Shown in pieces: positions 26,029 to 34,138 of a stretch of 64,000 bases of DNA; the first letter of the stretch is position 1, and every line of letters begins with the position of its first letter. The notes beneath the pieces were generated by a model. That model saw nothing but the letters and a program-made list of their open reading frames with translations, was not told where the DNA came from and ran no database searches. The DNA lies in the NCBI RefSeq assembly GCF_029911635.1, contig NZ_JARYTI010000008.1, positions 62,001-126,000 on the forward strand, given 5' to 3'. The DNA comes from Sphingomonas sp. AR_OL41 (lineage in GTDB: Bacteria; Pseudomonadota; Alphaproteobacteria; Sphingomonadales; Sphingomonadaceae). Both the position numbers and the translations under genes were made by a program.

Positions 26029-27258
26029 TCAAGGTGAGTGTAGCGTCTTCCCAAGCGAGCCAACGCTGGCAGTCGTGCGGAGTTGATCCAGATAATCGCT
26101 CCACCATTGATGCATGGCGACCCGCTCCTCCCAGTAGAACCCGCGATTGTAAGTCCCCCGAACCGAATCCTTGTCGGCGTGAGCCAACGAGCGCTCGATC
26201 GCATCAGGGCTCCATTTGCCGCTTTCGTTGAGCAGGGTCGATGCCGTGGTCCGCAGGCCGTGAGCAGTGACCTCTCCCACCGCGTAACCCATGCGCCGGA
26301 ACGCCTGATTGACCGTATTTTCGCTGAGCGGCCTGCGTGACGTGTGAAATGCCGGAAACACAAATCCATCCGGCCCCGTCAGCGCGTGCAGCTCGACAAG
26401 GTGGGACAATACCTGCCGGGATAAAGGAACGGCGTGAGGCCGCCGCATCTTCATCCGCTCGGCAGGTATTTTCCACACTCCTTTTTCCAGATCGAACTCG
26501 GGCCATAGCGCCTGTCGAAGCTCGCCGGGGCGGGCCATGACATGGGGCATGACCTGCATGGCGATGCGCGTGATCAGATGGCCCGAATATGCGTCGATCG
26601 ATCGCAACAACTCCCCGAACGACTCCGGGTCAAGGATCGCGCTGTGGTGCTGGACCTTCGGCGTGATCAAAGCTCCGCGCAGGACTGAGGTCGGATCGGT
26701 TTCGGCCCGTCCGGTCGCCACGCCATAACGAAACACCCGGCCGGCGAATGACCGGCAACGTCGCGCAGTTTCGTGTTTGCCCTTGGCCTCGATGCGCTTG
26801 AGCGCCGCCAGGACATCGATGGGCTTCAGGTCGGCGAGCACCCGCGTGGCGAGCGGCGCCAATTGCTCAAGCAGCCAGTTCGCTTTTGTTGTCGTGGTAT
26901 CCGCACGACCCTCGGCGACCATCTTGTCGATATATTCCTTGGCGACGTCCCCGAAGGTGTTCGCCGCATTGTAGATAGCGACGAGCTTTTCGCGCTTGCG
27001 CTCGGCAAGGGGATCAACGCCGTCGCGAAGCTTCGCTCTCGCTTCATCCCGCTTTCGACGAGCTTCCGCCAGGCTGACTTCCGGGTAACGACCCAGCGCG
27101 AGGCGCTTGTCCTTGCCCAGATGAGTGTATTTCACCCGCCAGAGTTTCGAGCCGCTGGGGTGCACCTCGATGTACAACCCGCGCTCATCGGTGCGCTTGT
27201 AAACCCGATCTTGCGCCTTGAGGGCGCGAATCTCTAAATCTTTCAGAGGCATGACCAT
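26029..27258 (-). CDS. P4-type tyrosine integrase
   Basis: Site-specific recombinase of about 409 aa from ATG 27258 (or 27252); the frame is open to 27411 but that extension has no family likeness. The N-terminal DUF4102 domain reads LSEAEARRKRDEARAKLR-like (here SLAEARRKRDEARAKLRDGV). The catalytic set is intact: Arg in MARPGELRQALWPEFD, HGLRTTASTLLNE, His in LAHADKDSVRG and Tyr in TYNRG. The gene's 5' end points toward the att repeat at 27480, the usual orientation for tRNA-targeting islands. It probably integrated the catabolic island to its left. Confidence 0.92.
   Translation of the reverse strand: MVMPLKDLEIRALKAQDRVYKRTDERGLYIEVHPSGSKLWRVKYTHLGKDKRLALGRYPEVSLAEARRKRDEARAKLRDGVDPLAERKREKLVAIYNAANTFGDVAKEYIDKMVAEGRADTTTTKANWLLEQLAPLATRVLADLKPIDVLAALKRIEAKGKHETARRCRSFAGRVFRYGVATGRAETDPTSVLRGALITPKVQHHSAILDPESFGELLRSIDAYSGHLITRIAMQVMPHVMARPGELRQALWPEFDLEKGVWKIPAERMKMRRPHAVPLSRQVLSHLVELHALTGPDGFVFPAFHTSRRPLSENTVNQAFRRMGYAVGEVTAHGLRTTASTLLNESGKWSPDAIERSLAHADKDSVRGTYNRGFYWEERVAMHQWWSDYLDQLRTTASVGSLGKTLHSP
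26091..26310. repeat. Direct repeat, right copy (integrase 3' region)
   Basis: Matches 7591-7810 without gaps at about 90% identity; lies inside the intact integrase. Confidence 0.85.
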
Positions 27259-27479
27259 CAATCCCGAATCGAACGGTCTTGATCGAAAGCTACCCCCTAT
27301 TTCCTCGAAATGGCCCACCGGGCCACCGTCTGAAACGGGCCACCGCTGGCCCGGGCCATGGCCCACTTTTGGACGGGATCGACTGAAATCTGATCGGACA
27401 CCCTCGGACAAAACCAGGGAGAAAATGGCAGATTTCTGCCGTTTTGTCGATGGTTCTGGGGCGTCAAGAGACGGGTAAA

Positions 27480-27496
27480 TGGTGCCCAGAAGAGGA
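27480..27496. repeat. Left att site of tRNA-Leu island
   Basis: TGGTGCCCAGAAGAGGA is identical over 17 bp to 36041-36057, which is the 3' end of tRNA-Leu(CAG). The two copies lie 8561 bp apart in direct orientation. Confidence 0.8.
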
Positions 27497-27718
27497 TTGG
27501 CACCGATGCAGGAATTACCGAGGGGATACCGTACCTTACAACACCGCGACCGCTTCGTTTTGTCCCGGGTCTTTGTACCGCCTGTGACGTAGCCGGGTCA
27601 AGACGGCCACCATACATCTTTCGGGATGATTTTCGCTCCGCCCACCGAAGGAGAACTGTCTGGCGCTGGGGACAGAAGCGGGCATGTTGGCGCTCGGCAA
27701 CGCGAAGAGGGCTGGAAG

Positions 27719-28156
27719 ATGTCGGCGGACATTGGGACTGCGATCGTCATGGTGGGGTTTGGGATCGCCTACACCTGGATGTGGAAGGGCGCACGAACGT
27801 CCAGGACCCCCGCGCCCGAAGCGGCGAGGACGGGCGCTAGGGCGGACCAGGCGGTCCCAATGCCCTGCCCGTCCACAGAGGCCCGTCGCGTGAACGAGGT
27901 GGACCTGAAGGCCGAAGCGATCCGCGCGTGCCGTGCAGCGGCCGAGGACTATGTCGATGAACACCCCGGCCCAGTCGGGCGGTTGCTCGTCAAGGTGAGG
28001 GCCTGGGAGAACGCCACCGGACCCGACGACCGCCAAGGATGGTCGGTGTACCGGCACCTGGGTCTCCTGCGCCAGATCGTCGGTGAACCCCTGCTGCGGG
28101 ACCCAGAGGCCGCCGTGCTCCGAGCGGTTACCTCTGTGGCGGAGCCGGTGGACTGA
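27719..28156 (+). CDS. Small membrane-anchored hypothetical protein
   Basis: 145 aa from an ATG at 27719 with AGAGGG upstream. One N-terminal membrane segment (IGTAIVMVGFGIAYTWMW) is followed by a Pro/Ala-rich linker and a charged soluble domain (about 65-145) with VGRLLVKVRAWENATGP. I do not recognise the family. It is the first gene inside the tRNA-Leu island and converges with mrr, whose stop lies 22 bp away. Confidence 0.6.
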   Translation: MSADIGTAIVMVGFGIAYTWMWKGARTSRTPAPEAARTGARADQAVPMPCPSTEARRVNEVDLKAEAIRACRAAAEDYVDEHPGPVGRLLVKVRAWENATGPDDRQGWSVYRHLGLLRQIVGEPLLRDPEAAVLRAVTSVAEPVD

Positions 28157-28177
28157 GCAGATGCGGGCCTTCACCCT

Positions 28178-29140
28178 TCAGCCGTCGAAGAACCCCTCGT
28201 CCAACTCCTTGATCTCCACCACGCCCCGGACGAGAACGCCGACCTTGTAGCGAACCATGAGGTCGGACAGCCTGTCTCCGTCTATGAGGACGACCTGGAC
28301 CGTTGAGCCCTGCGCGGCTTGGCGGGCGTCTGAGGTGAATTGCGAGGCAGTGACGAACACGCCCTTGTTGGCACGGTGGATGTTGAGGGCGCCGATGAAG
28401 TTGCGGATGTCCGGCGAGCTCACGTTGTTGCCCTCCTTGTATCGCTTGGCCTGTATGTACACGCGCTCCAGACCCAACGGGTCCTGATGGATCACGCCAT
28501 CCATGCCACCGTCACCGGAACCTCCCAGCGCTGACGCCATCTCGTCGAGGCCTTGGCCATACCCCATCGCTAGAAGGAGCCGAAGGATCAGGCCCTCGAA
28601 CTCGGCGGGGGTCATCTGCCGAACGCGATCGAGGATTTCGGAACGGAGGGCCGCTTCGATCTCGCCCATGGCCGCATCTATGCGCTCACGCGGGGTACTT
28701 TCGTCGGAGCGCGTAAGGGCGGGGACGGTGGGTTCCAGCGTGTTCCCGGAAAGGTCGTTGGCTGGGATGCGCGGGGCCGGGGTCTTTCCTCTCGAACCCA
28801 CCACCCAGGACACGAACTCTGGGTATCGGCCCAGCATTTCGACATCGATCCGCTCGGGGGCTTCGGCGAGCAACGCACGTCCGCGCTCCGTTATCTGCAC
28901 CAGGCCGCGCTTCGGGGACGCAAGCAGACCGGCCTTGCCCATATACGTCCGTGCCCACTGGAGCCGGTTCGCCAGAAGGATTTCCTGGCCGCTAGGTATG
29001 CGGGCGGCCCGCTCGTCCTCGGTCAGCTCGAACGCGTCCGCGATCGGTTCCAGGAAATGCCGCACGGTGGCGGGTCCCTCATGGAACGCGAGGCACTGTA
29101 GGAGCGGCAGCATCAAGGTCTGATAGTCGGGCACTGCCAC
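28178..29140 (-). CDS. mrr: Mrr type IV restriction endonuclease
   Basis: DNA-cutting enzyme acting on modified DNA, 320 aa. The N-terminal winged-helix Mrr_N domain (MAVPDYQTLMLPLLQ; ARTYMGKAGLLASPKRG) spans about residues 1-95. After a linker, the PD-(D/E)xK nuclease domain (about 170-300) shows FEGLILRLLLAMGY, then GGSGDGGMDGVI and VYIQAKRYK, which contain the acidic and Q-x-K catalytic residues. The start is GTG at 29140, with GGAGA upstream. As island cargo it would restrict incoming methylated phage or plasmid DNA. Confidence 0.93.
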   Translation of the reverse strand: MAVPDYQTLMLPLLQCLAFHEGPATVRHFLEPIADAFELTEDERAARIPSGQEILLANRLQWARTYMGKAGLLASPKRGLVQITERGRALLAEAPERIDVEMLGRYPEFVSWVVGSRGKTPAPRIPANDLSGNTLEPTVPALTRSDESTPRERIDAAMGEIEAALRSEILDRVRQMTPAEFEGLILRLLLAMGYGQGLDEMASALGGSGDGGMDGVIHQDPLGLERVYIQAKRYKEGNNVSSPDIRNFIGALNIHRANKGVFVTASQFTSDARQAAQGSTVQVVLIDGDRLSDLMVRYKVGVLVRGVVEIKELDEGFFDG

Positions 29141-29563
29141 AAGCGTCTCCTCGCCGTCTTTCGTCGCTCCTTGCCACGTCTACGCCCTCGGGCAAACGGC
29201 CCCCCCGCGCATAGGGTCGGAGCGAGGGACGTCTACGTCGGAGGGCGGCGCGATCAAGCTCGTTTCGGCCTGGCCCTAAGGTGCCCGTGGAAGGCCATGG
29301 AGTCCTGTCCGTGCCTTCCGGCCGCCACGTACCGGCCATAGGTTCGCGGGGCTGTACGGGGCCTCCATGGACTCTGTAGGAAGTGTGCAGCGCCGAGGCG
29401 CCCATGATCCGCGTCGGGTGTCCGATCGGCCTGCAAGGTCCGGCAGCTATGCGCCCCGATTTCGGTCCGGCCGCTTTCAGGCTTCTCGGTCATCGTGCGG
29501 GTAGCTGTACGGCTCGACCTGGTGGAAAGCTGACGTGGAGCAGTTGGAGCAACGGAGGAGGTT
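29141..29563. other. Stretch without a recognisable gene
   Basis: About 420 bp between mrr and the Sel1-repeat gene, upstream of mrr. It should contain the mrr promoter, but no coding signal, RNA gene or strong repeat is evident. Confidence 0.5.
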
Positions 29564-30235
29564 TTACAGCCTGCAGCGATCACTGTTTGGACGGAATACC
29601 GTCAACCGGACAAACGGGACGAGTATCTTCAGGCGAATTGCTGCCCCACGCAGCCATGCGCCCACCGTCTTCCCTTCTGTCATTAGGATATGAGATAGCC
29701 AATGACCGGCGTGGATATGTCCCGCTGCATAGGCGCGTCGAAAGTATGATAGCGCCGTATCAACATTCTTTACGACCAAATCACCTGAATAATACGCTTG
29801 GCCCAATACAAACATCGCCGGTGCATAGCCCAAATTTGACAAGCTCTCATAAAGCTCGATCGCCGACTTATCATGATTATTGATCTGCAAGTGCTTAGCC
29901 AAGCGATAGCGCCCATCGATTGAGCCAGCATCCGACGAGCGCCTGAGCCAGTTCTCCCCGGCCTCTTCGTTTTTCCGAATGCCGTATTGGCCGCTAAGGA
30001 AAATGTGTCCAAGGCGCATCATGGCGAGAGCCGAGCCATCATCCGCCAGTTTCTCAAGGCTGCTCAGGCCGGAATGCCATCCTGTCTTCAGCAACTGCAA
30101 GCTGTCCCAAAGGGCTGGCGCCATCGGGTCGTCTGCCCACTCTCGCGAGAGACTTTCGCCCAATTGCGATTGCGCATTTTGGACTTTGGAAGCGATCACC
30201 ATGCCGTCTTCATCCCAACAAAAATGAAGAGCCAC
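29564..30235 (-). CDS. Sel1-repeat (TPR-like) protein
   Basis: Up to 223 aa from a GTG at 30235; an ATG at 30202 is also possible. It contains at least two Sel1-like repeats: ALAMMRLGHIFLSGQYG then ENWLRRSSDAGS (about 69-104), and APAMFVLGQAYYSG then ALSYFRRAYAAGH (about 137-172). Such repeats mediate protein-protein contacts. No signal peptide is seen. The C-terminal 45 residues are basic and hydrophobic. Base use is less GC-rich than its neighbours, which fits foreign origin. Its partner is unknown. Confidence 0.7.
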   Translation of the reverse strand: MALHFCWDEDGMVIASKVQNAQSQLGESLSREWADDPMAPALWDSLQLLKTGWHSGLSSLEKLADDGSALAMMRLGHIFLSGQYGIRKNEEAGENWLRRSSDAGSIDGRYRLAKHLQINNHDKSAIELYESLSNLGYAPAMFVLGQAYYSGDLVVKNVDTALSYFRRAYAAGHIHAGHWLSHILMTEGKTVGAWLRGAAIRLKILVPFVRLTVFRPNSDRCRL

Positions 30236-30596
30236 AAGTGGGCGGCTGCTGCCCGGCAGCTTTTCGGCTCATTTGGGGCCGCAACAGGCACGATCATTGC
30301 CATGCCTTCTGCTTCGCCCGGATGCTCGCACGGCGCCGATGGGACCGATGGGCCGGCATGGGACCCGGACGGCGACATGGGACCCGCTCGTCGGCACCAA
30401 AATAATCGGGCGGTGTTCTTGGCGTTCTCAGGGCGACCGATGTATTGATCAGGGTCGGACTGGCGCCATGGCCGATCGAACGAAGCCGCCAATTTCGAAC
30501 CGAATTGCGTCGAGGTGCTCGGGTCCCTCGGGGATGGCCGGGAGGGACCCAAGGGGACCCATTGGCCAGGATTGGCGGATTTCGGTGGGGTCCGGG
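30236..30596. other. Non-coding stretch with clustered GGGACC motifs
   Basis: No gene is supported between the Sel1-repeat gene and the IS element. GGGACC recurs at about 30341, 30360, 30379, 30544 and 30554, and again on the other side of the IS at about 33168-33180. Its function is unknown. Confidence 0.4.
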
Positions 30597-30708
30597 TGTG
30601 AATCGGCCTGCAATATTGACCCCGTTCGGGGCTGATCGGCTTCCAAAATTGACCCCCTGAACGGATGCGGTTCACGCCTCGTCGCTTTGCGGCGGGGGCG
30701 GGTGGGAG

Positions 30709-32274
30709 ATGCTGGTCGTGGAGACAGTGGCGCGCATCCGGCGCGAGTTTTTCGTCAAGGGCAAGTCGATCAAGGAGATCGTGCGCGACCTCGGCGTGTC
30801 GCGGAACACGGTCAGGAAGGTGCTGCGCTCGGGGGAGACGGCGTTCGCGTACGAGCGCAGCGTGCAACCGTTGCCGAAGCTGGGGCCGTGGACGGCCGAT
30901 CTGGATCGGCTGCTCGAGACGAACGATCGCAAGGCGCGGCGCGAGCGGCTGACGATGATCCGCGTGTTCGAGGAGTTGCAGGGGCTGGGCTATCGTGGCG
31001 GTTATGACGCGGTCCGGCGCTATGCGGCGGCGTGGCACCGCGAGCGCTCGGTCGCGACGGCGGCAGCGTATGTGCCGCTGAGCTTTGCGCCGGGCGAGGC
31101 ATACCAGTTCGACTGGAGCCACGAGATCGTCGTCATCGCGGGGGTCACGACGACGGTGAAGGTGGCGCATATGCGGCTTTGCCACAGCCGGATGTTTTAC
31201 GTGCGGGCCTATCCGCGCGAGAGCCAGGAGATGGTGTTTGACGCGCATGACCGCGCGTTCGCGTTCTTCGGTGGCGCTTGCCAGCGCGGCATTTACGACA
31301 ACATGAAGACGGCGGTCGATGCGATCTTCGTCGGTCGCGAGCGTCAGTATAATCGCCGCTTCCAGCAGATGTGCGGGCATTATCTGGTCGAGCCTGTGGC
31401 GTGCACGCCGGCGTCGGGCTGGGAGAAGGGGCAGGTCGAGAATCAGGTCGGGCTGGTGCGCGAACGCTTCTTCACGCCGCGGTTGCGGTTCAAGAGCTAC
31501 GCCGAGATGAACGCCTGGCTGGAGGATCGCTGCGTCGCGCGAGCGAAGCAGGCGGCCCATCCCGAGTTGAAGGATCGCACCGTATGGGAGGTGTTCGAGG
31601 CGGCCGACCGCCCCGCGCTGATCGCCTATCGCGGGCCGTTCGACGGCTTCCATGCGCTCCCGGCGTCGGTATCGAAGACGTTGCTGGTGCGGTTCGATTA
31701 CAACAAATACTCGGTGCATGCAGCGGCCGGCGGCCGGCCAGTCGAGATCCACGCCTATGCCGATCGCATCGTCATCCGCCAGGATGGCGAGAGCGTCGGC
31801 GAACATATCCGCCGGTTCGGGCGTGAGCAGACGATCTATGATCCCTGGCATTACGTGCCAGTACTGACGAGGAAGCCCGGCGCGTTGCGCAATGGCGCGC
31901 CGTTCAAGGACTGGCCGCTTCCGCCCGCGATCGAACGGGTACGGCGACGCCTCGGCGGTCACGCCGATGGTGATCGCCAGATGGTCGGGATCCTGAGCGC
32001 GGTGACGACCGATGGACTTGATGCGGTCGAGGCCGCCTGCGCCGAGGCACTGGCGGGCGGTACGGTCAGCCGCGACGTCGTGCTCAACATCCTGACCCGT
32101 CAGCGCGAGCCATCGGCACCGCTGACCATCGCCACGCCCGAGGCGCTGCGGCTTCTCCATGAGCCGGTCGCCGACTGCGCCCGATACGACAGCCTGAGGA
32201 GTTTTTATGGAACGCCACGAGATCCTGGAGATGATGGGAACGCTGAAGCTTGCCGGCATGCGGCACGCCTATGA
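30709..32274 (+). CDS. istA: IS21-family transposase IstA
   Basis: DDE transposase of 521 aa. An N-terminal helix-turn-helix ([20 protein letters not shown], residues about 20-39) precedes the RNase-H-like catalytic core with Asp in YQFDWSHE, Asp in [11 protein letters not shown] and Glu in [15 protein letters not shown]. It overlaps istB by 68 bp in another frame, as is usual for the family. No disruption is seen, so the element may still be active. Confidence 0.95.
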   Translation: MLVVETVARIRREFFVKGKSIKEIVRDLGVSRNTVRKVLRSGETAFAYERSVQPLPKLGPWTADLDRLLETNDRKARRERLTMIRVFEELQGLGYRGGYDAVRRYAAAWHRERSVATAAAYVPLSFAPGEAYQFDWSHEIVVIAGVTTTVKVAHMRLCHSRMFYVRAYPRESQEMVFDAHDRAFAFFGGACQRGIYDNMKTAVDAIFVGRERQYNRRFQQMCGHYLVEPVACTPASGWEKGQVENQVGLVRERFFTPRLRFKSYAEMNAWLEDRCVARAKQAAHPELKDRTVWEVFEAADRPALIAYRGPFDGFHALPASVSKTLLVRFDYNKYSVHAAAGGRPVEIHAYADRIVIRQDGESVGEHIRRFGREQTIYDPWHYVPVLTRKPGALRNGAPFKDWPLPPAIERVRRRLGGHADGDRQMVGILSAVTTDGLDAVEAACAEALAGGTVSRDVVLNILTRQREPSAPLTIATPEALRLLHEPVADCARYDSLRSFYGTPRDPGDDGNAEACRHAARL

Positions 32275-32941
32275 CGAGGTGATCACCGACGCGGTGAAGC
32301 GGCAGCATGCCCCCGGCCGCGTGGTTGGTGATCTGCTGAAAGCCGAGATCGACGAAAAGCAGGCGCGCTCGATCAAATACCAGATGACGATCGCCAAGCT
32401 GCCGCTGGCCAAAGACATTACCGGCTTCGATTTTACCGCGACGCCGATCAACGAAGGGCTGGTCCGCGACCTTGCCACCGGAGCGTTCCTGGCCAGTCAG
32501 CGCAACGCCGTGCTGGTTGGCGGCACCGGCACCGGCAAGACACACCTTGCCATCGCGATCGGGCGAGCCTGCGTGCGCACCGGCGCCAGGGTCAGATATT
32601 ACAATACGATCGACCTGGTGAACCGGCTCGAGGCCGAAAGCCGCGCAGGTCGTGCCGGGCGGATCGCCGAGCATCTGTCGCGGCTCGATCTCGTGATCCT
32701 CGACGAGCTCGGCTATCTGCCGTTCGCGCTGTCGGGCGGCCAGCTGCTGTTCCACCTGGTCAGCCGCCTCTACGAGCAGACCTCGATCGCGGTCACCACC
32801 AACCTCGCGTTCGGCGAATGGCCCAGCGTGTTCGGCGATGCGAAAATGACCACCGCGCTGCTCGATCGGCTGACCCACCACTGCGACATCGTCGAGACCG
32901 GCAACGAGAGCTGGCGGTTCAAAAGCCGCGAGGCTGCCTGA
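32207..32941 (+). CDS. istB: IS21-family helper ATPase IstB
   Basis: AAA+ ATPase of 244 aa that assists IstA in target selection. Walker A is GGTGTGKTH near residues 101-109 and Walker B is LVILDELGY near 160-168. The C-terminus [10 protein letters not shown] is typical. It is the second gene of the element. Confidence 0.95.
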   Translation: MERHEILEMMGTLKLAGMRHAYDEVITDAVKRQHAPGRVVGDLLKAEIDEKQARSIKYQMTIAKLPLAKDITGFDFTATPINEGLVRDLATGAFLASQRNAVLVGGTGTGKTHLAIAIGRACVRTGARVRYYNTIDLVNRLEAESRAGRAGRIAEHLSRLDLVILDELGYLPFALSGGQLLFHLVSRLYEQTSIAVTTNLAFGEWPSVFGDAKMTTALLDRLTHHCDIVETGNESWRFKSREAA

Positions 32942-33285
32942 CGGCGAAAAGATGCAATCGGCATGGGTGTGCGCCGGCTCCGGGCTACGCCCTCCGCCGC
33001 CGCACACCCATGCCGACGTTCCTTACGCCCATCGGTAAGATCGAAGCAGCGGGGTCAATGTTGGACGCCGATCGGGGGTCAAGATCCCACGCCGGTTGAC
33101 ACACGGCGAACGGTAATCAGCACGAAGAGGCCCAATACCGGATCGACGTGGTGAGGGTCGGGACCGCGCGGGACCTTATTGGTTCGTTCCGGGTCGTGCT
33201 GGAGAAACCCCAGGATTTCTGCGGGTCCAGCTGCCGAGGCGTGTCAAGTTTGACATGCAGGGAACTGTGCCCGGCGCAACGGGCT

Positions 33286-34074
33286 TCAGCCCTCCTCCGG
33301 TGGGCCATCGTCGGGCAGGAAGGACACGTTGTGCGGGGAGTTGAACAGCCGCCGCGCATCGTCGTTTTGCCAATACCAATTCGAGTAGTCCAGCTTCTCC
33401 GCCCGCTCGAAGTCCCCTGCGAAGCTCACGCCGAACCCGTAGGCCCCGAAGTGGTTATCCTCCGCCAACGTGAAGCCCGATGGCGTGAACTCGATCGTCA
33501 CGCGATGGGGCTCCGCATCCTGCCGCGACGCCTCAAAGGTATGTTCTAGTTTACCGTCGCGCAGTTCCGCGACGAAGCTAAGGTCGCCAATTCGAGGTCC
33601 CGTTCGTTGATGACCTCCTAGAAGAGCGAAGCCGGATACGAAGTACCGAATGTCCCCGGTGATTGTATCCGGGACGGTGGTAAGGTCTATCTCGGCTGAC
33701 CACGAAATGTCACTATCCTCGCGCACGTAATGGCCCGCGTATGGATCGCGATTTTCTAAGGTCATCATGCCTATACCGACCTGTTCGTCCAAAAATCGCT
33801 GAACGATGTTCCGTAGCTCGCTACGATACTGTTTCACTTCACCGACAGTGAACCCTTTGCTCTGCGACCGCCGACTGTCGTACTGGTCGTGGTGGTCGAG
33901 ACACAGGTAGGCCAGATTGTCCAACGCGGGGTTGTCATTGCTCCGATCCAGGTGGGCGATCTGGCCCTGTTTCTCTCCAGTGTCCTTGTTGAGACCATAG
34001 CAAATGCAGCAACGGCGGCGACAAGCGATGATGACGCTATCTACGACACTTGGCGGGATTGAGGACCGTGGCAT
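33286..34074 (-). CDS. HNH-domain protein with beta-rich C-terminal domain
   Basis: About 262 aa from ATG 34074; a GTG at 34092 and TTG at 34110 are alternatives in frame. The N-terminal HNH-like zinc/nuclease fold shows paired cysteines (Cys22, Cys25), IAHLD with His41, ALDNLAYLCLDHHDQYD with Asn53 and His61/62. Residues about 105-250 form a second domain of predicted strands with SGFALLGGHQRTGPRIGDL and FGAYGFGVSFAGDFERA, which I cannot name. It lies between the IS element and the integrase, in an island with mrr, so a defence role is plausible but unproven. Confidence 0.7.
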   Translation of the reverse strand: MPRSSIPPSVVDSVIIACRRRCCICYGLNKDTGEKQGQIAHLDRSNDNPALDNLAYLCLDHHDQYDSRRSQSKGFTVGEVKQYRSELRNIVQRFLDEQVGIGMMTLENRDPYAGHYVREDSDISWSAEIDLTTVPDTITGDIRYFVSGFALLGGHQRTGPRIGDLSFVAELRDGKLEHTFEASRQDAEPHRVTIEFTPSGFTLAEDNHFGAYGFGVSFAGDFERAEKLDYSNWYWQNDDARRLFNSPHNVSFLPDDGPPEEG

Positions 34075-34138
34075 GCCCCCCTCATGCCGCACATTGCGGG
34101 GCCCTTTCAAGCAACGCAGGACCTTTCGGATGGTCGCA

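Larger units (their letters stand above)
5313..27479. mobile_element. Catabolic genomic island with degraded left end (inferred extent)
   Basis: The segment runs from stacked integrase remnants on the left to an intact P4-type integrase on the right and carries an aromatic-degradation cluster. The right end is well placed, because the integrase 5' end lies next to the att repeat at 27480. The left end is inferred from where gene fragments begin; I could not find a matching att copy there. The direct repeat at 7591/26091 may mark the inner boundary of the catabolic segment. Confidence 0.55.
30597..33101 (+). mobile_element. IS21-family insertion sequence
   Basis: A 2.5-kb element with istA and istB in the usual overlapping order. 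The ends form imperfect inverted repeats of 27 bp, TGTGAATCGGCCTG... and TGTCAACCGGCGTG... (reverse strand), both closing on TTGACCCC, matching at about 21 of 27 positions. A second internal repeat, GATCGGCKTCCAAMATTGACCCC, lies just inside each end, the multiple-repeat design of IS21 elements. No target duplication is obvious. Confidence 0.85.

Noticed and set aside
30196-32259. Antisense open frame opposite istA (over 680 codons)
   Set aside because: Shadow of the IS21 transposase; the DDE motifs are on the plus strand.
30589-33109. Target-site duplication flanking the IS21 element
   Set aside because: Bases next to the two ends (GGTCCGGG and CACGGCGA) do not match, so no duplication is claimed.
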